DNA of 64,000 bases from Chromatiales bacterium. GTDB taxonomy: Bacteria > Pseudomonadota > Gammaproteobacteria > UBA6429 > Thiohalophilaceae. The stretch covers positions 1-64,000 of the forward strand of contig JALTJZ010000070.1 of the NCBI GenBank assembly GCA_027076325.1. The letters run 5' to 3'. Below are positions 46,546 through 54,500 of the stretch, piece by piece. Each line of letters opens with the position of its first letter. The first letter of the stretch is position 1. The position numbers were made by a program, and so were the translations under genes. The notes beneath the pieces were generated by a model that ran no database searches, had not been told where the DNA came from, and saw only the letters and a program-made list of their open reading frames with translations.

Positions 46546-47775
46546 ATGTATTTAAACTTTTTTAATTTAAATGAACGTCCCTTTAAGCTGAATTCTGATC
46601 ACAAGTTTTTGTTTAACAGTGAAGGTCATTCGGCAGCACTTGCGATGTTTAAAAAATTAATTCGCACTGATGCGGAAAACCTTTGTGTTTTGACGGGTGA
46701 AATTGGTTCTGGAAAAACAACACTCAGTCAGGCTTTTATGTCAACCCTTGGCCCGGGCTATCTGGTTGCAAAGATCCACCAAACACAATTAAGTCCAAAT
46801 GAATTTTTACAAATGTTGTTACTTGAATTTGGTATTAATTTATTTGTTAACAGTAAATCTGAACTTCTCGAAAAATTAACAGAATATTTGCTTGAGCAAC
46901 AACAGGCAAAGAAAAAAGTGGTGCTCATAGTTGATGAATCACAAAATTTAAAAACCGATGTATTGCAATTAGTTAAAACTTTGTCAGAGCTTCAGTCTAT
47001 TAATGGTGCACCTTTACTACGTATTATTCTAATAGGCCAGCCGGAATTTTCTGCAACACTCGAAGACAGTTCGCTAGCTTCTTTGAAGCGTAAAATAAAA
47101 CTTCGCTATCATCTGGAAGCGATGTTAAAAGAAGAAATAAAAAGCTATATCACACATCGCTTAAAAATAGCCGGCCCATCCCATGAGGTTGAATTTACTG
47201 CGGATGTTATCCCCTTAATTTATCTTTATACCGGCGGTCGGGCGCGGCTGATCAATGTTTTATTTGACCATGCGCTACTGGCAGCCTATGTTGAAAACAA
47301 GAAAACTGTTAATTCCGCTATTGTTGAATCTGCTGTAGAAGAGTTGCAGTGGGTTCCGTTTGGTATGGAACCAACGGGTAAAATATTTAAATTCACTGAA
47401 ACAAAAATCAGCAATGCTTATGAGTTCTTTATTATTTTAAGCAAAAATGGACGTTATATTGACGAATACCTGATCAATAAAAAACGCCTGCATATCGGGC
47501 GGCATTCTGATAATGATATACGCATTAAGAGTGATAAAATCAGTCGTCAGCATGCCATTATTATTTATCATGAAAATGATTTTTTTATTCGTGACATGAA
47601 CAGTAAGAACGGAACTTATATTGATAACAAACGCATTGATATGCAGCAACTGACTGATGGTGCAATAATTGAAATGGGTGAATACACCTTAATCTTTAAG
47701 GCAAAAAATATTTCTGTGGCAAAAGATGACAATAATGAGAACATAAATATTCTCGATATTCCTCGCCAGGCATAA
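46546..47775 (+). CDS. ExeA/GspA-type AAA ATPase fused to FHA domain
   Basis: 409 residues in two modules. The N-terminal AAA ATPase begins MYLNFFNLNERPFKLNSDHKF, with Walker A TGEIGSGKTT (about 50-59), Walker B VVLIVDESQNL (about 125) and GGRARLINVLFDHALLAAY. This is the ExeA/secretion-ATPase family. From about residue 290 a forkhead-associated domain follows (LHIGRHSDNDIRI, ISRQHAII, MNSKNGTYIDNKRI) that reads phosphothreonine. ExeA relatives normally carry a peptidoglycan-binding C-terminus, so the FHA module is unusual and suggests control by a Ser/Thr kinase. No kinase is nearby. Confidence 0.87.
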   Translation: MYLNFFNLNERPFKLNSDHKFLFNSEGHSAALAMFKKLIRTDAENLCVLTGEIGSGKTTLSQAFMSTLGPGYLVAKIHQTQLSPNEFLQMLLLEFGINLFVNSKSELLEKLTEYLLEQQQAKKKVVLIVDESQNLKTDVLQLVKTLSELQSINGAPLLRIILIGQPEFSATLEDSSLASLKRKIKLRYHLEAMLKEEIKSYITHRLKIAGPSHEVEFTADVIPLIYLYTGGRARLINVLFDHALLAAYVENKKTVNSAIVESAVEELQWVPFGMEPTGKIFKFTETKISNAYEFFIILSKNGRYIDEYLINKKRLHIGRHSDNDIRIKSDKISRQHAIIIYHENDFFIRDMNSKNGTYIDNKRIDMQQLTDGAIIEMGEYTLIFKAKNISVAKDDNNENINILDIPRQA

Positions 47776-47801
47776 TTTAAAAGTAGTAACAGCGTAGTAG
47801 T

Positions 47802-48260
47802 ATGATAATTTTTAATCTTAAGTGCGACTCCGATCACCATTTTGAAGGCTGGTTTAAGAATAAAGATGAGTTTGATCGCCAATTAAAGCATAATTTGGTT
47901 AGTTGCCCGCAATGTGGCAGTGAAAATATTTTAAAAACGCCCACAGCAAGCCGAATCAATACACTTCCAGCTAGATCCAAATCAGGTTTCAGAAACAGTG
48001 AGTCATCTGTGGTTAGCCCACAGGAAATAAAAATGATTTCTGAACAATTTATTGAGAAAATATCGAACTATGTTGAAGAAAATTTTACCTATGTTGGTAA
48101 AGATTTTCCTGAAGAAGTACGTAAAATTTATTATGGTGAAGCCGAGTCAAAAAATATTTATGGCCAGGCCACTCAGAATGAAATAAAAAGCCTGAATGAA
48201 GAAGGTGTTTCCACTATTGCTATTCCATTTAACCCTGTTGAGAAAAACAAGCTAAACTAA
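47802..48260 (+). CDS. DUF1178 family protein
   Basis: 152 residues. The N-terminal zinc-ribbon-like part has C8 (FNLKCDSDHHFEGWF) and CPQCG at C35/C38, as in the FmdB/DUF1178 type, followed by a polar linker. The conserved C-terminal half is YVGKDFPEEVRKIYYGEAESKNIYG and EGVSTIAIPFNP. Function is unknown. It lies 26 nt after the ExeA-FHA gene, probably co-transcribed. Confidence 0.87.
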   Translation: MIIFNLKCDSDHHFEGWFKNKDEFDRQLKHNLVSCPQCGSENILKTPTASRINTLPARSKSGFRNSESSVVSPQEIKMISEQFIEKISNYVEENFTYVGKDFPEEVRKIYYGEAESKNIYGQATQNEIKSLNEEGVSTIAIPFNPVEKNKLN

Positions 48261-48458
48261 ATCTTTTTCGGTTAAAATACCGGTTTATTTGCCAGCGCTT
48301 TTCCTTTAGCTGTTTTAATATATCTAAAAGTGATGTTTTCATTGCTTCAACTTCAGCCGTCCTTCGCTGGCAACCCATCGCATATCAATTCTGATTCAGG
48401 CTGTTGCCGATATAAATCAATTAGATAGTATGTTTAATGCAAGCGTTTGTGCTTTGAC

Positions 48459-48486
48459 TTGACATTCGTATTGTATACGCTATTCT
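48459..48486 (+). promoter_or_regulatory. Promoter with overlapping dyad before TauE gene
   Basis: TTGACA (48459-48464), 16 bp, TATTCT (48481-48486) form a likely sigma-70 promoter 37 bp before the ATG. The spacer holds the dyad CGTAT-TGT-ATACG (48467-48479). A repressor bound there would block the promoter. The regulator is unknown. Confidence 0.55.
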
Positions 48487-48522
48487 ATTAATCAATTATT
48501 TAATTGAATAATAGGCATATGT

Positions 48523-49290
48523 ATGTCGTTAGCAGTCCTTTTTGCCGGCTTATTTACAGGCTTGTTGTTAGGTGTTTTTGGTAGTGGTGGCTCAATAGTG
48601 ACCACGCCTGCGCTACTTTACCTGCTAAATATCGAACCAAAATCAGCCATCGCCATGAGCCTGGGTATTGTTGCCATTACAGCAACGATTACCTCAATAC
48701 AACATTGGTGGAAAGGCAATGTTAACCTGAAAGTAACGGCAGTGTTTGGCGCTTTTGGGGTGATAGGGACATATGGTGGTGCCTTATTGGGTGTGATTAC
48801 CCCTGTTGCAGTTCAATTAACAATCTTTGCATTGGTAATGTATGCCGCCGCATGGAAAATGTTAAAGAAAAAACACAAGTCGGTCGGTGCGGCTGCTGTA
48901 GATTGCCCGGATGGAAGCTGTGACGAATTTCAATACACCCATATTGCTATTCATGGTGTAACAGTGGGTGTGTTAACCGGAGTCGTGGGTGTGGGCGGTG
49001 GATTTTTGATAGTACCTGCCCTGGTATTGTTATCAGGTCTTTCTATGAAGGAAGCCGTGGGTACTTCGCTGAGTATTGTTGCACTTAAATCATTCGCCGG
49101 GTTCGCTGGTTATGCGGGTGCTGTTGAAATAGACTACATGCTAATGGCAAATTTTACCGCCATTGCTGTTGCAGGCAGTTTTGTGGGGAGCCTTATTAGC
49201 AATCGGTTACCGGCTGCATTGCTTCAACGGGGTTTTGGCATATTTCTTGTTTTTGTTGCCAGCTACATTATTTTAAAAACATTAATTTAA
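48523..49290 (+). CDS. TauE/SafE-family membrane transporter
   Basis: 255 residues with about eight hydrophobic segments in two related halves: [30 protein letters not shown] and [28 protein letters not shown], the internal repeat typical of the family. A soluble loop between the halves carries CPDGSCDE. Members export sulfite, sulfoacetate or similar anions, or move other sulfur compounds; the substrate here is not determined. It has its own promoter with a dyad. Confidence 0.87.
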   Translation: MSLAVLFAGLFTGLLLGVFGSGGSIVTTPALLYLLNIEPKSAIAMSLGIVAITATITSIQHWWKGNVNLKVTAVFGAFGVIGTYGGALLGVITPVAVQLTIFALVMYAAAWKMLKKKHKSVGAAAVDCPDGSCDEFQYTHIAIHGVTVGVLTGVVGVGGGFLIVPALVLLSGLSMKEAVGTSLSIVALKSFAGFAGYAGAVEIDYMLMANFTAIAVAGSFVGSLISNRLPAALLQRGFGIFLVFVASYIILKTLI

Positions 49291-49686
49291 TTAACTTGTA
49301 TAACAGTGAAAAAAAATAAGTCTTTCTAAATCTATATTAAAAACAGTTTTATCTTGATTGTTGCTGGTGTTGCCGTGACAATTATTGTGACAACATCAGG
49401 TTCTGCTTATAGGTTCAGGAGCAGACTTTTATCCATAGGTTAGTGTTATTGTGCTGTCAGGCTACATAAAAGTTGATTTTTAAGCCTATAATCAATGGGA
49501 AGTGAGCCAAATATAGAAAAGCACGATGAATAAACGAGCAAGGGAAAACAATATTTGTGCTGGGTGGATGAATAGGGTGTGTGTTTACAACTACCCAACT
49601 GTGTAAGCAACTTGCACCCAATATTTAGGGAAAGTTGCTTTTGAAAAATACGGGTTGTTCAAGTGGTTCTGAATAAGAATGTCTAA
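49291..49686. other. Intergenic region before cytochrome gene
   Basis: About 395 bp without a convincing coding frame. It contains an imperfect dyad GTTGCCGTGACAATT/ATTGTGACAAC (about 49369-49394) and no clear terminator for the TauE gene. The promoter for the cytochrome-flavoprotein pair is probably here, but I cannot place it by eye. Confidence 0.5.
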
Positions 49687-51000
49687 ATGAAAAAAAAATA
49701 TATCGTCATTCTGATTATTATATTGATTGTTTTTTTTGCCTGGCGGTTTTTACGGCCAATGAATATTTTTGTTGTTGATGACCGTTTTGCCTGGCCTGTG
49801 GATACCACTCAGGCACCGGCTGTATTAGGAAATTTAAGTGCCAAAGAATGTGGTGCATGTCATGAAGCCTTTTATAAAGAATGGCAAACCACCATTCACA
49901 GCCAGGCATGGACTGACCCTTATTTTCAAACAGACTGGGACTTTGAGGACAGGCGGTATGTATGCCGTTTATGCCATACACCACTGGACAGGCAGCAACC
50001 ACATAAAGTATTAGGTTATCGTGATACGGATAAGTGGGATCCCATTCTGGGAGACAACCCGAATTTTGATTCTAAACTGCAACATGAAGGGGTAACCTGT
50101 GCTGCCTGCCATTATCGTGAAGGTAAAATTGTAGGTGTATTAGGCACCACCAATGCACCGCATCCAGTTAAAAAACTAAATGACCCTAATCAGGTGTGCG
50201 TACGTTGTCATGTTGTAGAAGGTGATCGCTGGGATACTTTTTTTCGTTTTCCACCATGTGGCACAGTGGCTGAAATTGGAAGCTCGGCAGCACAGCCTCT
50301 TTCAAAAGATACTTTAAATGTGCTGGCAACATTACAACCACTGAAAGAAGATGCCGATATTTTTGCGCAAATGACTAAAAGCAGGAGTGCATTGCTGAAA
50401 GGCAGTAGTGGAGAGGTGGCCGTAACAAATACATCGTCACTGGGTTGTGTTCAGTGCCATATGCCACTGGTAAATCGCCCTTTAGTTGAAGGGGGAAAAG
50501 TGCAGCAAACGCGTCATCATTACTGGCGTGGTGGTCATGATCCCGATATGGTTAAAAAATCCTTGTCAGTAAAATTTGTTGAGCGAGACACTAATAATAA
50601 AAACAAGCGCCGCTTTTCATTGACGATTGCCAATACAGGCGCGTCACATTATGTACCAACAGGCACGCCGGATCGTTATTTACTGGTACGGCTGCGTGCA
50701 CTGGATAGTGCTGGTAATGTGCTTGAGGAAAAAACAGAAAAACTGATACGTACCGTTATGTGGCGGCCTTTTATCGTTGATTTGTGGGATACCCGCTTAC
50801 CGCGCTGGCAACCACAAACTTATTCGATTGATGTCGATGATAACGGCAAGACCGTTAGTGTTGAAGTGTTGGTGCGTTATCATTTGCTGGGTGAAAGGCG
50901 TCGCAAGCGAATTAACTACAAAAATACAACGCCGATTGCCTATGATGTTTTTCAACAGAAGATTTCATTAGCAGGAAAATTAAAAGAGGCTAAGCAATGA
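49687..51000 (+). CDS. Pentaheme c-type cytochrome, membrane-anchored
   Basis: 437 residues. One N-terminal helix (YIVILIIILIVFFAWRFL) anchors it, with the rest periplasmic. Five CXXCH haem sites are at C55 (CGACH), C93 (CRLCH), C138 (CAACH), C171 (CVRCH) and C254 (CVQCH). The first four resemble the cytochrome c554-type domain (LSAKECGACHEAFYKEWQTTIHSQAW region). The last 150 residues form a beta-rich domain (SLTIANTGASHYVPTGTPDRYLLVRL) seen in multihaem sulfur/nitrogen cytochromes. Its stop overlaps the next start (ATGA), so it is coupled to the flavoprotein, a possible electron partner. Confidence 0.88.
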   Translation: MKKKYIVILIIILIVFFAWRFLRPMNIFVVDDRFAWPVDTTQAPAVLGNLSAKECGACHEAFYKEWQTTIHSQAWTDPYFQTDWDFEDRRYVCRLCHTPLDRQQPHKVLGYRDTDKWDPILGDNPNFDSKLQHEGVTCAACHYREGKIVGVLGTTNAPHPVKKLNDPNQVCVRCHVVEGDRWDTFFRFPPCGTVAEIGSSAAQPLSKDTLNVLATLQPLKEDADIFAQMTKSRSALLKGSSGEVAVTNTSSLGCVQCHMPLVNRPLVEGGKVQQTRHHYWRGGHDPDMVKKSLSVKFVERDTNNKNKRRFSLTIANTGASHYVPTGTPDRYLLVRLRALDSAGNVLEEKTEKLIRTVMWRPFIVDLWDTRLPRWQPQTYSIDVDDNGKTVSVEVLVRYHLLGERRRKRINYKNTTPIAYDVFQQKISLAGKLKEAKQ

Positions 51001-52409
51001 GTAAACGTGATCTGGTTATTATTGGTGGTGGTGCAGGCGGATTAATCGTTGCCAGTGTTGCAGCACAACTGGGGTTAAAAGTCACCCTGATAGAAAAGGA
51101 AGAAAAGCTCGGTGGGGATTGTTTACACTATGGTTGTGTACCAAGTAAAACCTTAATAAAGTCGGCCAAAGTTGCATCACTGATGCGGCGTGCCACTGAG
51201 TTTGGCCTTGATGCGGTTTATAGTAAGGTCGATCTGGCTAAAGTGAATGACCATGTGCAATCGGTTATTGAACATATCCAACACCATGATGATCCGGAAC
51301 GTTTTCGTGGCTACGGTTGTGAAGTGCTCTTTGGTCATGCTGAATTTATAGATGCTTATTCGGTAAAGGTTAATGATCAGATTATTAAAGGCAAACGTTT
51401 TGTTTTAGCAACGGGAAGCAGGTCTTTTATACCACCTGTTCGCGGTCTTGAAGAAACTGGTTACCTCACCAATATCGATTTATTTTCTTTACGTGAATTA
51501 CCGGAAAGGCTGGTGGTACTGGGTGGCGGTGCAATTGGTCTGGAAATGGGGCAGGCCTTTGCCCGTCTTGGTAGCAAAGTCACGATTTTACAACGCGCAA
51601 AAAAAATATTGCCTCAGGAAGATCCTGAATTATCGGATGCCTTGCATAAGGCATTAGTTGCTGAAGGCATTACTATCCACACTTCAACAGAAGCTAAACG
51701 TATATATAAGAATAATAATGCTACTATTATTGAGTGTGATAGCAGTTTAAAAATTGAAACCGATCAAATTCTGGTGGCAACCGGTCGCCAGGCCAATACG
51801 AATGGACTGGGTTTAGATGTCGCAGGAGTGGACTATAGCAAGCGTGGTATTAAAGTTGATCGCCGTATGCGTACATCACAGAAACATATTTACGCCTGCG
51901 GTGATGTGTGTGGGCCCTACCTGTTTACGCATATGGCCGAGTATCAAGCCGGTATTGTTATCAGCAATGCAATATTCCGCTTTCCAAAAAAAACGCATTA
52001 TAAAGTAATTCCCTGGGTTACCTATACCGACCCCGAACTGGCACGGGTAGGTTTAACCGAGCAACAGGCGCGCGAGCAGGGGATAGAGCCTACCGTGTTG
52101 CGTTTTGAATTTAAAGATAATGACAGAGCAATCACTGAAGTCGAGACGCAGGGTTTTTACAAGCTAGTGACTCACAAGGGGAAAATACTGGGTGCTTCTA
52201 TTCTAGGCCCTCATGCCGGTGAACTTATTCATGAAATTGTTCTGGCAATGCAAGCGGGTGCCAAAATAGGGGCTATTTCGGCCGCCATTCATGCTTATCC
52301 AACATTAGCCCAAATTCATCGGCGCACGGTAAATTCAGGCTATGCACCGAAGCTGTTTAGTGCGGGTAGCCGCAGGCTGGTTAAGTGGATTAACATAATT
52401 CTACCATAA
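50997..52409 (+). CDS. FAD pyridine-nucleotide disulfide oxidoreductase (MerA/Lpd-like)
   Basis: 470 residues with FAD site DLVIIGGGAGGLIVASVAAQLG, redox disulfide GGDCLHYGCVPSKT (C42, C47), NAD site VVLGGGAIGLEMGQAFARLG, and TGRQANTNGLGLD. The C-terminal catalytic region is IHAYPTLAQIHRR rather than HPTLSE. It lacks both the N-terminal HMA domain and the C-terminal cysteine pair that bind Hg(II) in true MerA, so I do not call mercuric reductase. It may reduce a small disulfide or pass electrons to the coupled cytochrome. The downstream Mer-like operon has a separate promoter. Confidence 0.88.
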   Translation: MSKRDLVIIGGGAGGLIVASVAAQLGLKVTLIEKEEKLGGDCLHYGCVPSKTLIKSAKVASLMRRATEFGLDAVYSKVDLAKVNDHVQSVIEHIQHHDDPERFRGYGCEVLFGHAEFIDAYSVKVNDQIIKGKRFVLATGSRSFIPPVRGLEETGYLTNIDLFSLRELPERLVVLGGGAIGLEMGQAFARLGSKVTILQRAKKILPQEDPELSDALHKALVAEGITIHTSTEAKRIYKNNNATIIECDSSLKIETDQILVATGRQANTNGLGLDVAGVDYSKRGIKVDRRMRTSQKHIYACGDVCGPYLFTHMAEYQAGIVISNAIFRFPKKTHYKVIPWVTYTDPELARVGLTEQQAREQGIEPTVLRFEFKDNDRAITEVETQGFYKLVTHKGKILGASILGPHAGELIHEIVLAMQAGAKIGAISAAIHAYPTLAQIHRRTVNSGYAPKLFSAGSRRLVKWINIILP

Positions 52410-52493
52410 GTCCTTGTTTTTAATTGATTTATATAGTTAGAGTAACTTCTCTTAGCAAAAGAAAAAATAATCCGAATTTTTAACATAAATCAC

Positions 52494-52524
52494 TTGACCT
52501 GGAGTTAACTCCACCCCTTATGAT
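52494..52524 (+). promoter_or_regulatory. MerR-family promoter/operator (19-bp spacer)
   Basis: TTGACC (52494-52499) and TATGAT (52519-52524) are separated by 19 bp, the overlong spacing at which MerR-family activators untwist DNA. The spacer carries the perfect dyad TGGAGTTAACTCCA (52500-52513), very like ZntR/CueR/HmrR operators. It lies 77 bp before the first gene of the Mer-like operon, whose last gene (56799) encodes a MerR regulator, the obvious ligand. Confidence 0.88.
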
Positions 52525-52600
52525 TACCTCAAGTTAAAGAAGGCGATGATTAATGGCAAATTTTAGTTATCAAATTAAGTCTATATAAATGAGGTAAATA

Positions 52601-53425
52601 ATGGTTTCGCAACTTAAAATAAAGCTAGGGCTTGTACTTGCAGCGAGTTTTTCCCTTAGCAGCGTGTTTGCGCACGACCCTGTATTTGGCCAGGGCCCGC
52701 ATACTCTATTTAAAGGTGGTTTTGAAGTTGCAACGGAACTTCATTCCTCAAAAGCAGGTGATAAACTGGATAACGAAATCGGGCTGGATCTTCGCTATGG
52801 TCTGACTGGGAACTGGACAATCGGTGCCGAGATTCCCTATTCGCTTAAGTCGAGTATTGGTGGTTCTTCAAGCGGTATAGGTGATGCCTCTGTTTTTACA
52901 AAGTACCGTTTCTGGCGTAAAGATTCGTTGGGTTTACAGGAAAGTGCAGCGGTTTCTTTAAAAATTCTTACTCAAACGGGTGATGAAGTTCAAAGCCCGG
53001 CACTCGGTACAGGCACTACCGATAGTATTGTTGGTTTATCTTACGGTTATGAAGGGCGCACCTGGTATCGTTGGGCGAGTGTACGTTACCGTGAAAACGG
53101 AACCACCAATGCGGGTTTAAAACGTGGTAGTAAAACGCGGCTTGATTTTGTTGTGGGCGTTCGTCCAACACTGACCCGTTATACCGAGCCAGATACGGTT
53201 TGGTTATTAGAACTTAATGGTGAATTGGGTGATCGCGCGACACTTAATGGTAACAGCGTTGCGAATACCGGTGGTGATGAGTGGTTTATTACACCGGGCA
53301 TTTTCTGGACAATTAAAAACTTTGCAATAAAAGCAGGCGTTCAATTCCCTGTTGTAAGTAACTTAAATGGTTCACAGGAAAAATCAGATTACCGCGCTCA
53401 AATGAGTTTTGAATGGCATATGTAA
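52601..53425 (+). CDS. Outer-membrane beta-barrel-like protein
   Basis: 274 residues with a signal peptide (MVSQLKIKLGLVLAASFSLS, cleaved after VFA) and a mature start HDPVFGQGPHTLFKGGFEVATEL. Alternating hydrophobic strands, many Gly and Tyr/Trp girdle residues, and a C-terminal aromatic strand (YRAQMSFEWHM) suggest a barrel in the outer membrane. HDPVF..GPH is typical of an uncharacterised family found beside metal-resistance genes. It is first in the MerR-controlled operon, so it may take in or release a metal or thiol compound. Confidence 0.75.
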   Translation: MVSQLKIKLGLVLAASFSLSSVFAHDPVFGQGPHTLFKGGFEVATELHSSKAGDKLDNEIGLDLRYGLTGNWTIGAEIPYSLKSSIGGSSSGIGDASVFTKYRFWRKDSLGLQESAAVSLKILTQTGDEVQSPALGTGTTDSIVGLSYGYEGRTWYRWASVRYRENGTTNAGLKRGSKTRLDFVVGVRPTLTRYTEPDTVWLLELNGELGDRATLNGNSVANTGGDEWFITPGIFWTIKNFAIKAGVQFPVVSNLNGSQEKSDYRAQMSFEWHM

Positions 53426-53469
53426 TCATAATTAAACATAATTTATTAATAAAGGTTAGAGGTAATAAA

Positions 53470-53778
53470 ATGAAGAAAATAATCACAATGAGTATATTGA
53501 GTGCAATGCTTATGCTGAGTTCACTGCAAGCGAGTTTTGCAGCAGGAACAAATTATAATATCCGTGTTGATGGCTTAGCTTGCCCGTTCTGTGCTTATGG
53601 TATCGAGAAAAAATTCAAGAAGATGGAAGGGATTAGTAATATTCAGGTTGATCTGGATAAAGGTCTGGTGAGTGTTGATGCTAAAGAAGGTGTAGAGCTT
53701 AAAGAAGGTGAAATGAAAACATTATTTAATGATTCTGGCTTTACATACCGCAGCATGAAAGCCACCCCAATTGAATAA
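53470..53778 (+). CDS. MerP-like periplasmic metal-binding protein
   Basis: 102 residues from ATG 53470, with GAGGTAATAAA before it. A signal peptide is cleaved after ASFAA. One HMA domain follows with metal loop GLACPFCAYGIEKKF (C38, C41) and the strand ISNIQVDLDKGLVSVDAKEG. MerP uses GMTCAACP; here CPFC puts Pro-Phe between the cysteines, as in several non-mercury MerP relatives. It probably binds a soft metal or serves as a thiol carrier feeding the MerT-like membrane protein encoded 35 nt downstream. Confidence 0.85.
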   Translation: MKKIITMSILSAMLMLSSLQASFAAGTNYNIRVDGLACPFCAYGIEKKFKKMEGISNIQVDLDKGLVSVDAKEGVELKEGEMKTLFNDSGFTYRSMKATPIE

Positions 53779-53813
53779 GCATATTATTCAACTTTAGGTG
53801 GAGTTTTTTTCTG

Positions 53814-54212
53814 ATGGTTTCAAAAATATCAAACATAAAAGAAAGTAGTGTAACGGTGTTTTCATTATTCACTACCACTGGCACGCTTGTTTGTTGTGCA
53901 ATACCGATTATTTTTGTCACATTAGGAATGGGGGCAACGGTTGCGGCAATGACAAGTGCCTTTCCTTTTTTGATTACCTTAAGTCAGTACAAAGTATGGG
54001 TGTTTGCGTTTTCAGGTATTATGCTGGTGATTTCGGGTTGGTTGATGTTTCGGCCTGGGCGCACTTGCCCTGTCGATACGGATTTAGCCCGAGCTTGCAA
54101 TACGGCTTTTAAATGGAATAAGCGTATATATTGGGCTTCAGTTGTTATCTGGAGCATCGGCTTTATCGCGGCATATGTATTATTACCTGTTCGCATGTGG
54201 CTGAATATTTAA
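53814..54212 (+). CDS. MerT-like inner-membrane protein
   Basis: 132 residues with three hydrophobic helices. The vicinal pair C27-C28 in GTLVCCAIPIIFVTLG lies in helix 1, as in MerT, and a second pair (C85, C95 in RTCPVDTDLARAC) lies in the loop before helix 3, near the MerT cytoplasmic pair though spaced wider. These four cysteines would relay a soft metal from periplasm to cytoplasm. AGGTGG lies upstream of ATG 53814. Without a MerA encoded beside it, an Hg(II) role is unproven. Confidence 0.83.
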   Translation: MVSKISNIKESSVTVFSLFTTTGTLVCCAIPIIFVTLGMGATVAAMTSAFPFLITLSQYKVWVFAFSGIMLVISGWLMFRPGRTCPVDTDLARACNTAFKWNKRIYWASVVIWSIGFIAAYVLLPVRMWLNI

Positions 54213-54232
54213 TTATTTTTCAGGAGATAATG

Positions 54233-54496
54233 ATGAACCTTAATGTAGAAATATTTTCATCTCCGGGCTGTAGCAAATGTGGCCATGCTAAAGATGTATT
54301 ACGAAAACTGGCAGATGAAATTGGTGGCAATAAAATTCAATGGCGTGAGGTAAATATCCTTGATGATCTTGATTATTCTGTCTCTCTGGGTGTAATGACA
54401 ACACCATCAATTGCAATTAACGGTGAGCTGATTTTTTCAAGTTTACCATCAGCCAAAAAACTGCGTACAGAGCTGGAATCAAGGTTAAAAGGATAA
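54233..54496 (+). CDS. Small thioredoxin-like CxxC protein
   Basis: 87 residues from ATG 54233 (AGGAGA 5 nt before; the adjacent ATG 54230 is too close). It has a thioredoxin/glutaredoxin-type core: VEIFSSPGCSKCGHAKDVL with active site C13-x-x-C16, and cis-Pro in VMTTPSIAING. No signal peptide, so cytoplasmic. It resembles the small thioredoxin-like proteins that pair with MerT-like or CcdA-like membrane proteins. It could take a metal or electrons from the MerT-like protein, or reduce the next protein. The next gene starts 4 nt on. Confidence 0.85.
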   Translation: MNLNVEIFSSPGCSKCGHAKDVLRKLADEIGGNKIQWREVNILDDLDYSVSLGVMTTPSIAINGELIFSSLPSAKKLRTELESRLKG

Positions 54497-54500
54497 TAAA

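Noticed and set aside
50997-52409. Mercuric reductase MerA, completing a mer operon with the MerT/MerP-like genes
   Set aside because: The redox CxxxxC is shared by the whole disulfide oxidoreductase family. The C-terminal cysteine pair and N-terminal HMA domain of MerA are absent, and the MerR-type promoter lies after this gene.
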